Shown here one piece after another: positions 16,541 through 26,100 of a stretch of DNA of 64,000 bases (the first letter of the stretch is position 1; each line of letters opens with the position of its first letter). Origin of the DNA: AWTP1-13 sp050248715 (GTDB taxonomy: Bacteria; Pseudomonadota; Alphaproteobacteria; Rhizobiales; Hyphomicrobiaceae); assembly GCA_050248715.1 (NCBI GenBank), contig JBFWRV010000021.1, positions 1 to 64,000 on the forward strand, read 5' to 3'. The position numbers were made by a program, and so were the translations under genes. Below the pieces are notes generated by a model. The model searched no databases, was not told where the DNA came from, and was given only the letters and a program-made list of their open reading frames with translations.

Positions 16541-16567
16541 AAAAAACCCCGGCCGCGAGGGCCGGGG
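16541..16567 (-). terminator. rho-independent terminator of the glycine-zipper lipoprotein gene
   Basis: On the minus strand CCCCGGCC, a CTCGC loop, GGCCGGGG and then six T. It lies about 110 bases after the stop at 16677 and before the next minus-strand gene, so it isolates the two transcripts. Confidence 0.92.
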
Positions 16568-16676
16568 TGGATGCAAAACGAGAGCGCTGAGAGCAGTGGC
16601 TGCCCCTCACCTCATGCCGGGGGCATGGCTCCGCCATGACCCACTCCCCGCAAGCGGGGAGAGGGAGCAGGCGGGA

Positions 16677-17135
16677 TCAGCCGACCTGGGTCCAGGTGCC
16701 GTCGGGATTGCGGCAGGCGGTGCCGCGCATGGCTTGCGGCCGGCCGTCGATGTAAACCTTGTGGATGAAGTCGCGGCAGCGGGAGCTGCCGCGGTAGTAG
16801 TAGTCCTCGGCGATGACCTCGCCGTAGCGCCCGTTGTCGGGATTGCGCCAGCGCACGGGCTGGCGCGGCGGCCCGCGCTCCCAGGCGTCGAACTCGGCCT
16901 GGCGGGCGAGCTCGCGGTCGCGCTCGTCGAGCGAGCGGCCGATCTCGTTGCCGACGATGCCGCCGACCACCGCGCCGGCCAACGTTGCGGCGACCTTGCC
17001 ACCGCCCTTGCCGAACTGGTTGCCGATGATGCCGCCCGTGATGGCGCCGACAACAGTGCCCGTGTCCTGGTTGTTGGAGCAGCCCGTACCGACGAGCGCC
17101 GCAACGAGCGCCGCGGTCAGCGCAATACTTCTCAT
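16677..17135 (-). CDS. glycine-zipper (17 kDa surface antigen-type) lipoprotein
   Basis: 152 residues from the ATG at 17135. The lipobox LVGTGCSNN marks the lipidated cysteine near residue 19. The glycine zipper follows: VVGAITGGIIGNQFGKGGGK and AGAVVGGIVGNEIGRSLDE, a hairpin of two short membrane-like helices typical of SlyB/Rickettsia 17 kDa antigens. The C-terminal part (CRDFIHKVYIDG ... GTACRNPDGTW) resembles the surface-antigen extension that often holds a disulphide. Probably anchored in the outer membrane or inner leaflet, where it supports envelope integrity. Confidence 0.88.
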   Translation of the reverse strand: MRSIALTAALVAALVGTGCSNNQDTGTVVGAITGGIIGNQFGKGGGKVAATLAGAVVGGIVGNEIGRSLDERDRELARQAEFDAWERGPPRQPVRWRNPDNGRYGEVIAEDYYYRGSSRCRDFIHKVYIDGRPQAMRGTACRNPDGTWTQVG

Positions 17136-17270
17136 GGCGATCTCCCGTGTCCCCCAGCGCGCCCGCCGCACGCCATGCATCCGCATCCCGTCACAGTGTC
17201 CCGAAAACGTCGCCCGATTCGGGCCGAAATGCGGCCAATTGATGGGCTCTAGACTCGTGTTGCAGGCGGG

Positions 17271-18659
17271 TCAAGCCGCGGCGGGCAGGGTGAGGCGCGC
17301 GCTGAGGCCGCCGTGCTCGGAACGCGCCAGCTCAAGCTTGCCGCTATACGAGTGGGCAAGGTCGGCGACGATGGAGTGGCCGAGGCCGGAGCCGGGCTTG
17401 GTCTCGTCGAGCCGGCGGCCGCGGACGATGGGCTCGGAAAGCTGCTCCGGCGTGAGGCCGGGCCCGTCGTCGTCGATGCGGATCTGCAGCCAGGTGCCGG
17501 GGCCAGTCGCGTCCGAGGCGGGCACGGGGGAGGCTGCCAGCCACACCTGAGTGCGCGCCCACTTGGAGGCATTGTCGAGCAGATTGCCCAGCATCTCCTC
17601 GAGATCCTGGCGCTCGCCCTGGAAGCGGGTGGTGACGGGACAGTCGACGGTGAAGGAGAGATGCTTGTCGTGATAGATGCGCTCGAGCGCGCGCACGATC
17701 GACTCTCCAACCGGGCGCACTTCCGTGACGCGGCCGATCACGCCGATGCGCGCCGCCATGCGCGCGCGCTCCAGGTAGTGGTTGATCTGGTCGGCCATGA
17801 TGCCCGCCTGCTCGGACACCTTCTTGGCGAGCGGGCTCGGGTCCTCCCGCGCCTCGTTGGTGACGACCGCGAGCGGCGTCTTCAGCGCGTGCGCGAGATT
17901 GCCGACGTGCGTACGTGCGCGCTCGATGATGTCCTGGTTGGACTTGAGGAGCGCGTTGAGCTCCTGCTGCAGCGGCACGATCTCTGCCGGGAGATGGACG
18001 TCGAGGCGCGTCGCGGCGCCGGAGCGGACCGCGGCCAGGCTCTTCTCCATCTTCGCAAGCGGCAGCAGGCCGAAGCGTATCTGGAAGAGGGTTACGGCGA
18101 GGAGACCGATGCCGGCCAGCGCCAGCGCCAGGCTGAGGCGGGTGCGGAAGTTGCGCAGGCTCGTCTCCACCTCGCCCAGCGTGCCGGCGACGGCCACGGA
18201 GTAGCGCTGGGCCTTCTTGCCCTCGCCGAACAGGTAGATGGTCTCGGCGACGCGCAAGCGCTGCTCGAGCGGGCCGTCGAGATTGGCCCAGCGTACTTCA
18301 CGCTCGTTGGGCTCGATGCCGTGCTCGCTCGGCAGGGGGATGGTCAGGCCGGCGAGCGAGCGCGAGACGATCAGCTGGCCCGGCCGGTTGTCGAGCGGCT
18401 TGATCTGCCAGTACCAGCCGGAGTGCGTGACCTCGAACAGCGGCTCGCCGACATCTTTGGGGGTGCCTGGCTCGAAATCGCCGTGGTCGACGGTGTCGGA
18501 CAGGACGACGGTGAGCAGCACGCCGATGCGGCGGTCGAAACTGGTCTCGACCTCCTGGCGGTAGAGCGAATAGATGATGGCGCCGGCAATCGGCAGCACC
18601 AGCAGATTCCAGACTGCCGCCGTGGCGAAGAGCCGGAACGCCAGCGAGTTAGTTGTCAT
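17271..18659 (-). CDS. sensor histidine kinase (PhoQ-like two-component sensor)
   Basis: 462 residues. The N-terminal membrane span (AVWNLLVLPIAGAIIYSLY), a periplasmic sensor of about 140 residues and a second span (LALALAGIGLLAVTLFQI) are followed by HAMP-like helices. The phosphoacceptor H-box is HALKTPLAVVTNEA, the N-box is LDNASKWA, then IDDDGPGL and GSGLGHSIV form the ATP lid. The start of this gene overlaps the end of the response regulator gene (18649-18659), so the pair is co-translated. It autophosphorylates and passes phosphate to the regulator. The signal is unknown, though PhoQ relatives often sense cations or envelope stress. Confidence 0.94.
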   Translation of the reverse strand: MTTNSLAFRLFATAAVWNLLVLPIAGAIIYSLYRQEVETSFDRRIGVLLTVVLSDTVDHGDFEPGTPKDVGEPLFEVTHSGWYWQIKPLDNRPGQLIVSRSLAGLTIPLPSEHGIEPNEREVRWANLDGPLEQRLRVAETIYLFGEGKKAQRYSVAVAGTLGEVETSLRNFRTRLSLALALAGIGLLAVTLFQIRFGLLPLAKMEKSLAAVRSGAATRLDVHLPAEIVPLQQELNALLKSNQDIIERARTHVGNLAHALKTPLAVVTNEAREDPSPLAKKVSEQAGIMADQINHYLERARMAARIGVIGRVTEVRPVGESIVRALERIYHDKHLSFTVDCPVTTRFQGERQDLEEMLGNLLDNASKWARTQVWLAASPVPASDATGPGTWLQIRIDDDGPGLTPEQLSEPIVRGRRLDETKPGSGLGHSIVADLAHSYSGKLELARSEHGGLSARLTLPAAA

Positions 18660-19320
18660 CGCCCTCCCGCGAGAGCCGATAGCCGAGACCGCGGATGGTC
18701 TTGATCATCTCCGGCGGAATCTTCTTGCGCAGCCGGCCGATGAAGACCTCGATGGTGTTGCTGTCGCGGTCGAAATCCTGCTCGTAGAGGTGCTCGACCA
18801 GCTCCGTGCGCGAAACGATCCGCTCGTTGTGATGCATGAGATAGGCGAGCAGGCGGTACTCGTGCGAGGTGAGCTTGATCGGCTGGCCGTCGAGGGTGAC
18901 CCGGGCGGTCTTGGTGTCGAGGCGAAGCGGCCCGCACTCGAGGTCGCTCTTTGCGTGGCCGGAGGCGCGGCGCACCTGCGCCCGGATGCGGGCCAGCAAC
19001 TCCTCCATGTGAAAGGGCTTGGCGACGTAGTCGTCGGCGCCGGCATCGATGCCGGTCACCTTGTCGCTCCAGCGGTCGCGGGCGGTGAGGATGATCACGG
19101 GCATCTTGCGCTCCGCGCGGCGCCACTGCTCGAGCACGCTGATGCCGTCCATCTTCGGCAGGCCCGTGTCGAGAATGACGACATCGTAGGGCTCGGTCTC
19201 GCCGAGGAAATAGCCTTCCTCCCCGTCGAAAGCGGAGTCGACGGCGTAGCCAGCCTCCGTCAGGGCCGCGACCAGCTGGCGATTGAGGTCGCGGTCATCC
19301 TCCACCACCAGGATGCGCAC
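18649..19320 (-). CDS. OmpR/PhoB-family response regulator
   Basis: 223 residues from the GTG at 19320 (RILVVEDDRDLNRQL), which has AAGGA about 8 bases upstream; the longer reading adds repeat-derived sequence. The receiver domain has the acidic pocket VEDD, the phosphoacceptor Asp near residue 51 in VVILDTGLPKMDG, and the conserved T and K in ILTAR and YVAKPF. The C-terminal winged helix has the DNA-recognition helix in IEVFIGRLRKKI. It is expressed with the overlapping histidine kinase. Confidence 0.95.
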   Translation of the reverse strand: MRILVVEDDRDLNRQLVAALTEAGYAVDSAFDGEEGYFLGETEPYDVVILDTGLPKMDGISVLEQWRRAERKMPVIILTARDRWSDKVTGIDAGADDYVAKPFHMEELLARIRAQVRRASGHAKSDLECGPLRLDTKTARVTLDGQPIKLTSHEYRLLAYLMHHNERIVSRTELVEHLYEQDFDRDSNTIEVFIGRLRKKIPPEMIKTIRGLGYRLSREGDDN

Positions 19321-19521
19321 GCGTGCTTCCTTCTCCTGCCCCTCCCTCACCCCGCCTACGGGGAGAGCGCCGGGGCGAGGGCCAGCACAAAGCACCGACA
19401 GACAGCGCCCGCTTCCGCCCCTTACCCTCTCCCCATGCCGGAAGAGGCATGAGGAGAGGGAACCCGGTCGACTATACAGGGTCGGGCAGGATTGCGGCTA
19501 GCTCGCGGCCACAGGCACCCC
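19321..19521. repeat. short intergenic region with hairpin repeats
   Basis: Holds inverted GC-rich pairs such as CTACGGGGAGAGCGCCGGGG (19361) and TCTCCCCATGCCGGAAGAGG (19430). It includes the ribosome site and presumably the promoter of the response regulator. No gene seen. Confidence 0.5.
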
Positions 19522-20925
19522 CTACATGGAGACGGTGAACTGGCGCCGCGCGATGGGGGCATTCGTGCGAATCCGGCCGTAGATGGCCATGATCGTGCCG
19601 ATGAGCCCGCCGGCCGCCTGGCCGAACAGAACGATGTTGTCGCCGAGCTGGCGGATGAGTTCGGCCGTGATGTCGAGGCCAAGAACGGGGCCGAGCACCG
19701 GCAGGACAGTCGACAGGGCGGTGACGATAACCCCCCAGATGGTCATGGAATGACCCCACCACTTGCCGTCGCCGGGGATGGGAGCGGGGGACTGGGGCAC
19801 GGGAGTGGGCTCGCTGGACATGGGCGGGGGTCCTTTCGGTTGCTCGGATGGGGGTGGAATGAGCGAGGGCATGCCGCGGGCGATCTCGCCTGCAAGCTCG
19901 AGCGTGGCTTCCACGCGATTGAGCCAGCCGCGGCCGAAGCGCCAGAAAGTCGGCAGCGCGCGGTAGCGGCGGCGGCGCACCTCGGCGTAGGCGGGCAGAA
20001 TTTCCTCCACCGGCTGACCGGCGACGGCGGCGAGCGTGAGGGGGCCGATCTCGCCGTCGACCTCGGCACCGACGGTCTGCTGCAGCATGCGCGCGGCACC
20101 GGCGACGCCTTGGTTCACCGCAGTGTCGAAGTGGAAGAGGGCGAGCGGCGGCGGCAGCTCGGCGCAGCGTGCGGCCTGCCAGTAGTTCTGCTCGTAGAGG
20201 CGGCGGACGGTGGAGGTTGGGATCTGCCTGAGCTCGGCCTTAAGGGAGGCGAAGTTGGCACTCGTGAGCTCGACACCCTTATCGCGCGCGAACTCGGCGA
20301 GCGTGATGCCGCGGTTGGTGGGGCCGCCGGGATCGTAAGGGTCGTCGTCGTAGCCGCCTTCCATCTCGAGCACGTGGGCAAGAGCGCGCTCGAAGGTGGC
20401 GGCGACGGCGGGGGCCGGAACGCGGATCGGCGTCGGCGCGCCGTCCACGACGACAGGTGGGGCAGGCGTGCGCGGCGGGGGAACGCGCGCGTCGCCTGCG
20501 GCAGCCGCGGGCCAGCGCAGGTCGAGGAGACGGGCGCGCGGGAAGGCAGCGACCGAGACCGCATCACCTTGATTGCCGCTGAGCAGCACCACCTCATCGT
20601 CCGTGAGGCCGACGAGGAAGCCGACATGGCCGAGGCTAGGATCGGCACCGCGGCTGAGCACGGCGACGGCGCCCGTGCGCGGCTCCCCCAGCGCCTCGCC
20701 CCAGGAGAGATAGGAGCGCGCCATCAAGGAGCGCGTGCCGCCGACGCCGGCGCGTTCGAGGCAGGCACCGACGAAAGCCGCGCACCAGGCGACGTCGTCG
20801 CCGCGCACCCCGGGGTGGCCGGCATCGGCATAGTAGCGCACGACCTTGGGATTGTTGTCGGAGCCCGGGGCCTCGAGCACGCCGAGGTCGGCCCAGGCCA
20901 GCGTGAGCCAGCGAGGTTGGTTCAT
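19522..20925 (-). CDS. GTA endolysin: TIGR02594-type peptidase + GH108 muramidase + holin-like tail
   Basis: 467 residues in three parts. Residues 1-140 form a TIGR02594-type CHAP/NlpC-like peptidase, with Cys48 in VAWCAAFVGACL and His100 in LGHVGFLVG. After a Pro-rich linker, residues 175-350 are a GH108 lysozyme, with the catalytic Glu of the LEMEGGYDDDPYDPGG motif near 187-189 and NRGIT, then a peptidoglycan-binding-3 region (MLQQTVGAEVDGEIGPLTL). After a second Pro/Ser linker, residues 395-460 hold two hydrophobic segments (WGVIVTALSTVLPVLGPVLG and IVLFGQAAGGLIGTIMAI) like a holin or membrane anchor. It is the 3'-most gene of the GTA cluster and would release particles by lysing the host wall. 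One polypeptide combines two lytic chemistries with its own membrane element. Confidence 0.88.
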   Translation of the reverse strand: MNQPRWLTLAWADLGVLEAPGSDNNPKVVRYYADAGHPGVRGDDVAWCAAFVGACLERAGVGGTRSLMARSYLSWGEALGEPRTGAVAVLSRGADPSLGHVGFLVGLTDDEVVLLSGNQGDAVSVAAFPRARLLDLRWPAAAAGDARVPPPRTPAPPVVVDGAPTPIRVPAPAVAATFERALAHVLEMEGGYDDDPYDPGGPTNRGITLAEFARDKGVELTSANFASLKAELRQIPTSTVRRLYEQNYWQAARCAELPPPLALFHFDTAVNQGVAGAARMLQQTVGAEVDGEIGPLTLAAVAGQPVEEILPAYAEVRRRRYRALPTFWRFGRGWLNRVEATLELAGEIARGMPSLIPPPSEQPKGPPPMSSEPTPVPQSPAPIPGDGKWWGHSMTIWGVIVTALSTVLPVLGPVLGLDITAELIRQLGDNIVLFGQAAGGLIGTIMAIYGRIRTNAPIARRQFTVSM

Positions 20926-20939
20926 TGGGTATCACGGGG

Positions 20940-20973
20940 TAGGTTGGGTCGAGCGGCAGCGATGACCCAACAC
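20940..20973. repeat. REP1 copy upstream of the RAYT gene
   Basis: Hairpin TTGGGTCGAGCGGCAGCGAT closed by GACCCAA. The same sequence class occurs in pairs at six further places within the GTA cluster. Confidence 0.85.
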
Positions 20974-20989
20974 GGCTGAGAGGCGTTCG

Positions 20990-21535
20990 GTGCGCTATCG
21001 TCGAGCGACAGTCACAGGTGCTTCGTATTTTTTCACGTTTGTCACATTCCGACGGCAACCACTATTCGGCAGCGGAAAGGCCGTAGAACTGTTCAACGAA
21101 GCCTTGCGATCGGTGCAGGCGCGGCGGCCCTTCACGGTCGATGCGCTGCTGCTGTTGCCCGATCATGTCCACGCAATTTGGACTCTACCGGACGATGACT
21201 ACGATTACGCCACGCGCTGGCGACGCGTGAAAGAAACCTTCACGCGAGAATATGCCAGAGACCATCGTCTGCCGGAGCCCGATATCGGAAGGCGAGCCAG
21301 GGGCGAGCGGACGATTTGGCAGCGGCGATACTGGGAGCACCTCATTCGTGACGACCGCGATTTCGTCGCCCACGTGGAGTACATCCACTACAATCCCGTG
21401 CGCCACGGCCTCGTCGCAGCGCCCCGCGATTGGCCGTACTCCACGTTCGGCCAATGGGTCGCGTGTGGCCTCTATGAAGCCGCCTGGGGCGCAGACGAAA
21501 TTCCGCAATTGCCGGCCTGGGCGGGACGCGAATAG
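20990..21535 (+). mobile_element. REP-associated tyrosine transposase (RAYT, TnpA-REP)
   Basis: 181 residues from a GTG at 20990. The HUH motif is LLLPDHVHAIWTLP and the single catalytic Tyr lies in VEYIHYNPVRHG, the two signatures of Y1/IS200-like transposases of the RAYT branch. The beginning (ASYFFTFVTFRRQPLF) is the usual RAYT opening. RAYTs are single-copy domesticated enzymes that nick and join REP/REPIN hairpins as single-stranded DNA and spread them non-autonomously. REP hairpins lie 15 bases upstream and 25 bases downstream of this gene, and further pairs are found at 27812, 29747, 30465, 34500 and 37565. It is inserted on the opposite strand to the GTA operon, between the endolysin and the toxin-like cassette. 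Confidence 0.93.
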
Positions 21536-21560
21536 CAAGCAGCTTGGCTCGGGCAGCACC

Positions 21561-21595
21561 GTGTTGGGTCTGCGCTTCGCTTGACCCAACCTACG
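21561..21595. repeat. REP1 copy downstream of the RAYT gene
   Basis: GTGTTGGGTCTGCGCTTCGC followed by TTGACCCAACCTACG. It is the inverted partner of the upstream copy, so the RAYT gene sits between two REPs like a minimal transposon. Confidence 0.85.
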
Positions 21596-21630
21596 CCCTA
21601 AACCCAACCCGCGTCCGCGCACAAAGTGCG

Positions 21631-21882
21631 TCACGCGGAGACGCGCATCACGAGCCAGTGCTGGCGCAGGTCGTCATGCGGGCACAGGCGCGGATTGGGG
21701 CGGCCGTCGGCGAACGGGCCAGCGAGGATTTTCCACTCCGAATCCGGATCCCCGCGATTGCGCAAGGCCACCACCGTCTCGATGATGTCCGGGCTGGCGG
21801 AGCGCGGCGCGCATACCGCGCAGTACGTCGGGCCCTGTGCGAAAAGAGATATCTGCGGCGAGGTCGTCGTCTGTTGCTTCAT
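21631..21882 (-). CDS. conserved small protein, 83 aa (unknown)
   Basis: Starts at the ATG at 21882 (MKQQTTTSPQISLFAQGPTY). A CxxC-like pair follows in YCAVCAPRSASPD, and the C-terminal half reads WKILAGPFADGRPNPRLCPH. The composition and the paired cysteines look like a genuine small soluble protein, possibly metal-binding. I recall similar uncharacterised proteins in Hyphomicrobiales but cannot name a family. It has no visible link to its neighbours. Confidence 0.6.
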   Translation of the reverse strand: MKQQTTTSPQISLFAQGPTYCAVCAPRSASPDIIETVVALRNRGDPDSEWKILAGPFADGRPNPRLCPHDDLRQHWLVMRVSA

Positions 21883-22217
21883 CGTGCGGCACCTCTGAGT
21901 GAAGGCCGACGCGAGACTTGCTGACCTGACGCGACGAACCCCCCGTGTCGCGTGCAAAGCTCCGCACGTGAATCAATAGAGTCGAGTGGTGGCATCAAAA
22001 AGGCAATGCATCAGTTATCTGCCTCTAAACGCTGATTAAAATAAAATTCCCGATCCAGCGAAACACGGCGGAATAAATCCGGCGGCCGCCCGTTATCTCG
22101 CGGCCTGCCGATACCCGCACCGCGTCGGGGGCAGCCTATCTTGTGTTCTGAACGGGCGCTCACATCCCACGCCGGCGCTCGTTCCTTTTTGTATGCGCGA
22201 CGGCTGCGCGCAACCCT
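21883..22217. other. 335-base intergenic region with an A/T-rich stretch
   Basis: 22010-22060 is clearly richer in A and T (CTGATTAAAATAAAATTCCC) than the surroundings, which suggests a promoter or recently acquired DNA beside the toxin-like cassette. No open frame is convincing. Confidence 0.5.
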
Positions 22218-22565
22218 TCATCGCGCATGGCGCAAGGAGAATTTGGTCGCCTTCTCCATGGCCCGATCCCACACATCTGATGCGTAGCGGGCAAGAGTGG
22301 GGTGACCGAGATAGTCGAAAAGGATCTCGATGATTACGTCGTCGGGATAGCGGGGGCCATGGGTCACGACCCCAAACAGATAGCCCACCAGCCGATGGTT
22401 GCACTCTGAAATGATCCAACCTGTCTCGGCCAGCAGTGCCTTGTCGTTCATAGTGTAAACGTCGCGTAGCACAAGCGTGAGCTCGTGCATGACCGCGACA
22501 AGCATCGCGATCCTGAGCTGCTCGGGTTGAGCCGCAAACCAGGACTTGCGTGTCGGCATATCCAT
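22218..22565 (-). CDS. candidate immunity protein of the gp15-linked toxin-like cassette
   Basis: 115 residues from the ATG at 22565, directly preceded by GGGGAGCGAGG; an upstream in-frame ATG would run through the toxin-like gene's end and is rejected. The product is all-helical in appearance (LRIAMLVAVMHELTLVLRDV ... ARYASDVWDRAMEKA), acidic overall, with no membrane span. It starts 35 bases after the stop of the preceding gene, which carries the same linker motif as the portal-borne toxins. Small size, orientation and position match toxin-immunity pairs. The family is unknown; the role is inferred from context. Confidence 0.6.
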   Translation of the reverse strand: MDMPTRKSWFAAQPEQLRIAMLVAVMHELTLVLRDVYTMNDKALLAETGWIISECNHRLVGYLFGVVTHGPRYPDDVIIEILFDYLGHPTLARYASDVWDRAMEKATKFSLRHAR

Positions 22566-22599
22566 CCTCGCTCCCCACTCGTAACTGACCACAAGCGGA

Positions 22600-23109
22600 C
22601 TACAACATCCGTGGAAAGCGCCGGTAGCCGCCGCCGCCACCTCCACGTCCCCCTCGCGGTGGCCCTGCGCCAAACGGGAGCCTCGGAAGCGTATTCACAT
22701 CATACCCTCTCTCCTGAAGGACCCTAATGCGCGTGTTGCCCTGCCATACCGTCCCATCCGGCTTGACCATGAGGGGCTCATCGCTCCCTGGCTTGAGGCT
22801 CTCAATGATCCTGTCTGTAGATTGGCGCCGCCAATAGTCCAGAGAACCCTTGGCGATCTGATCTCGTTCATAGGTGTCATCGGGGTGAAGGCGCCGCAGG
22901 GGAGCCGGCTTGTCGGCTACCGGTCGTGCGCGCGTACCATCGCCCGTCCACCGCCCACCTCCGGGCTGGCCGGCAGGGATGCGCAACTGAGCGGGGTTGA
23001 AGTTTACCTTACGGAGGAGGAACTCGATCCGGACCGCGGCGCTGAGAATTCGGAGTACGGCAGCGTCTGCACGCAATTCGGAAATATCGACGTGCTCGCC
23101 GTGGAGCAT
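22600..23109 (-). CDS. toxin-like cassette with PAG-GGG-WT linker and ParB-like C-terminal domain
   Basis: 169 residues. After about 35 N-terminal residues comes FNPAQLRIPAGQPGGGRWTG, nearly the same linker as in the portal-toxin copies at 38-40 kb. The C-terminal half (SLDYWRRQSTDRIIESLKPG, LMVKPDGTVWQGNTRIRVLQ, ERGYDVNTLPR) resembles the ParB/sulfiredoxin-like fold, in which a V-x-D-G-x-x-x-x-G-x-x-R core binds nucleotide or DNA; such folds occur as polymorphic toxin tips. A Gly-rich tail follows. It starts 78 bases after the stop of the GTA host-specificity gene, in the same direction, with no clear ribosome site. A role as effector is inference. Confidence 0.6.
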   Translation of the reverse strand: MLHGEHVDISELRADAAVLRILSAAVRIEFLLRKVNFNPAQLRIPAGQPGGGRWTGDGTRARPVADKPAPLRRLHPDDTYERDQIAKGSLDYWRRQSTDRIIESLKPGSDEPLMVKPDGTVWQGNTRIRVLQERGYDVNTLPRLPFGAGPPRGGRGGGGGGYRRFPRML

Positions 23110-23187
23110 TTGTCATCTAACGCACAAATTCAGAATGTCGAGGTGATGCGGGTCCGGGGCATTGCTCGCGCCACCCCGGATGACCGT

Positions 23188-26100
23188 TCACAAGGTCGCC
23201 GTGCGGGGCGTGCCGCGGCCGTGGACGGCGCTCAGCTGGCAGATGCGCAGGTCGATCGCGGCCTGGGGTGAGCCGAAGTCGGCGGTCTGCTGGGCGGCGG
23301 TGTAGGTGACGGTGGGGCTCGTCGCGGTGAGCGTTCGCCTGACGGCGGCGCCGTCGAGGATGTCGACCTCGTAGCGCTCGCTCTCCTCACCCAGCGGCAC
23401 CTCGACCGCGTCCCAGCCGTCGCCGCCGATGCGCGTGCGGCGGACCCAGGAGATCGCGAGATCGCCGGCCGTACGCTTGCCGCGCACATGCACGGGGCTC
23501 AAGGGCTTCAGGCCGTCGCCCGTGAAGGCGTGCGTCGCCTCGGCGAAGGCGGCATCGCCGATGTCGCGGTCGGACCGGCCGCAGCGCCACGTATAGGGCA
23601 GGCCGATCTCGCCCGGCGCCAGATCGACCGGCGTGACGCGCGTGTCGAGGAGCACGAAGCGGGCACCGCCAGCGAGGGGAGCACGCATGGCGGCCTCGCT
23701 GCCGGACTGGCCGCGCAGGAGAGAGGACAGCCGGTAGGTCGAGGGTGCGGTAAGAACGGCGGACTGGAACTGCAGCACCTCCCATTCCCCGTCCGCGTTC
23801 TGAATGGCGGCGGTGTTGGCACCGCCGAGGAGCGCCAGCTCGGTGACGGAGGCGAGCACGCCGGCATCGAGCCGGACGCGCACGGTGTTGGCGCGGTCGT
23901 GGCGCGAGGTCGGGCCGGCGGGCAGCGGATCCAGCGTGATGCCGGTGACGGCCGAAGCCTGCGCGACGGCTTCCAGCGCGAAGTTGGCAGCCTCGGGGGA
24001 CCTGTAGATGGCGATGGCGCCGGGCCACGGCGCCTGGGCGACGGCGATGTAGCCGGCATAGGGAGGCTCGTCGCCGCGCAGCAGCGGCAGATCGAGGAAC
24101 ACCACCAGCGGCCGGCCGACGATGACGGCGGTGCCGCCGCCCGAGGGCGCACGCACCACGGGGACGACGCCGGTGTAGATGTCGGGGTCGAGGCCGCGCG
24201 CCTCGATGTCGCGGCTGCCGTGCTCGCCGATCTCGGTGACCCGCAGCAGGCGCGTGCGGCCGTCGACGGTGAGGCTGAGGGCATCGCCGGGCTCGAGCGC
24301 AAGGCGGCTCGGGGGCAGAGCGAAACGGGCACGCTCGCGGGCGGCCCAGGCCTCGAACAGCCACACCTCCGCGATGCGCGCCGCCTGCTCCGGCTCGAGC
24401 ACGAGCGGCAGGTCGGCAACGGCGATGCGGCCGCTCTTGCCGGCGAGGCGTCGCGCTTCCTCGACGGCCGCGGGATAGCCGCCGGCAGCCGCAATGTAGG
24501 TGAGCTTGGCGGAGGCGGGCAGGTCCGTCTCCTGCGCGCGCGTGAGCGTGGCAAGCGCGTCGCCAGGGCGGGCCTCGACGAGATCGTCGGGCGCCAGCTC
24601 GACGACGGGGGCCTGCGCTCCGCGATGTTCGAAGACGATGCGGCCGCCGCTCTCGCGCGCGTCGACGAAGAAGCCGAGCTCCAGCGGCTGCAGCGCCTCG
24701 CGGGCGGAGAGCACGCGGTCGACGACGAAGCCGGCGAGCATGCCCGTGAGGCGGCTCGCGTCGTGGGGGGCAAAACCGTAGTCGGCGAGGACGGCCGAGA
24801 CCGTGGCGGCAAGCGGCGCGGCGGCATGGCGGCCGGTGATCCAGTGGCCGAGACGCCAGTTGTCCGCATCGCCCCAGGTGCCGGCGTCGGCGGGGAAGGC
24901 GGGCCAGGGGCGTGCATCCCAGGCATAGACGTGGATATGGCCGATATCGACCATGCGGGCGGCGTATGCGGTGGAGGTCGGATTGCTGCCGGGAATGTAG
25001 TCGGGATGGTCGGGGTCGAGGCCGGTGAGGAAGGCTTCGAGGTAGCGGCGCTGCACGAGGTCGTCGCGGACCCCGCTGGAGAAGCGGGGCAGGCGCGACT
25101 CCGAGCTCTTGGGGTCGATGAAGACGTTGGGCTCATTCGCGCCCTTGTCGACGGCGGGGCAGCCGAGCTCGGTAAACCAGATGGGCTTCGACTGCGGCAC
25201 CCAGGCGGTGGGCGTGGCGGATTCGACGCCGGCTGGGCGGTCGAAATGCGGGTTCAGCCACCAGCTCCTGATGTCCTTGAAGCGGAACACCCAGGGCTTG
25301 GCGTGAGCGCCGTCGGTGATGGGCGTGCGCAGCTGCTGGGTGCGATCGGCGTCGCTCGCATAGTACCAGTCATAGCCCTCGCCGCCGGCGATGTTGGCGC
25401 GGAGATAGTCGAGATCGTAGATGGAGGGCGCGCCGGCGGCGCGGTCGGCATGGACCGCACCGTCGCGCCAGTCGGCGAGCGGCCAGTAGACGTCGATGCC
25501 GACGGCGTCGATGTCGGGGCTCGCCCAGAGCGGGTCGAGATGGAAGTGGACGTCGCCGGACCCGTCCGTCGGCTGATGGCCGAAATACTCGGACCAGTCC
25601 GCGGCGTAAGTGACCTTGGTGGCCGGGCCGAGCACCGACTTCACGTCGGCGGCAAGATCGGCGAGCGCGGCAACGAAGGGATAGGAGCTGGCGCCGTCGC
25701 GGACCTGCGTGAGCCCACGCAGCTCCGAGCCGATGAGAAAGGCGCCGACGCCGCCGGCCGCGGCGGCAAGGTGGGCATAATGCAGGATGAAGCGGCGATA
25801 GGACCACTCGTCCGGGCCCGAATAGACGACGCTGTCGCCGTCGATGGCGAAGTCGGAGACCTGGGCAGTGCCGATGAAAGGGGCGAGCTGGGTTGCAGCG
25901 GCGGCAGTCTTATCGGGAGTGCCGGGCTGCTGCGGGGCGGGCGTGACGGTGATGCGGCCGCGCCAGGGATAGGGCGACTGCGGCGCGGCACCCGTGTAGG
26001 GATCGGGCAGCGCGTTGCCGGCGGGAACGTCCATGAAGATGAAGGGCGCCAGCGTGACGGAAAGGTTGCGGTCGGCGAGGTCGCGGATCGCGGCGATGAC

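Noticed and set aside
20990..21535. Ordinary IS200/IS605 insertion sequence
   Set aside because: The protein has the RAYT layout, and the flanking hairpins are REPs that also occur elsewhere as pairs. No IS200-type ends or TnpB gene are present.
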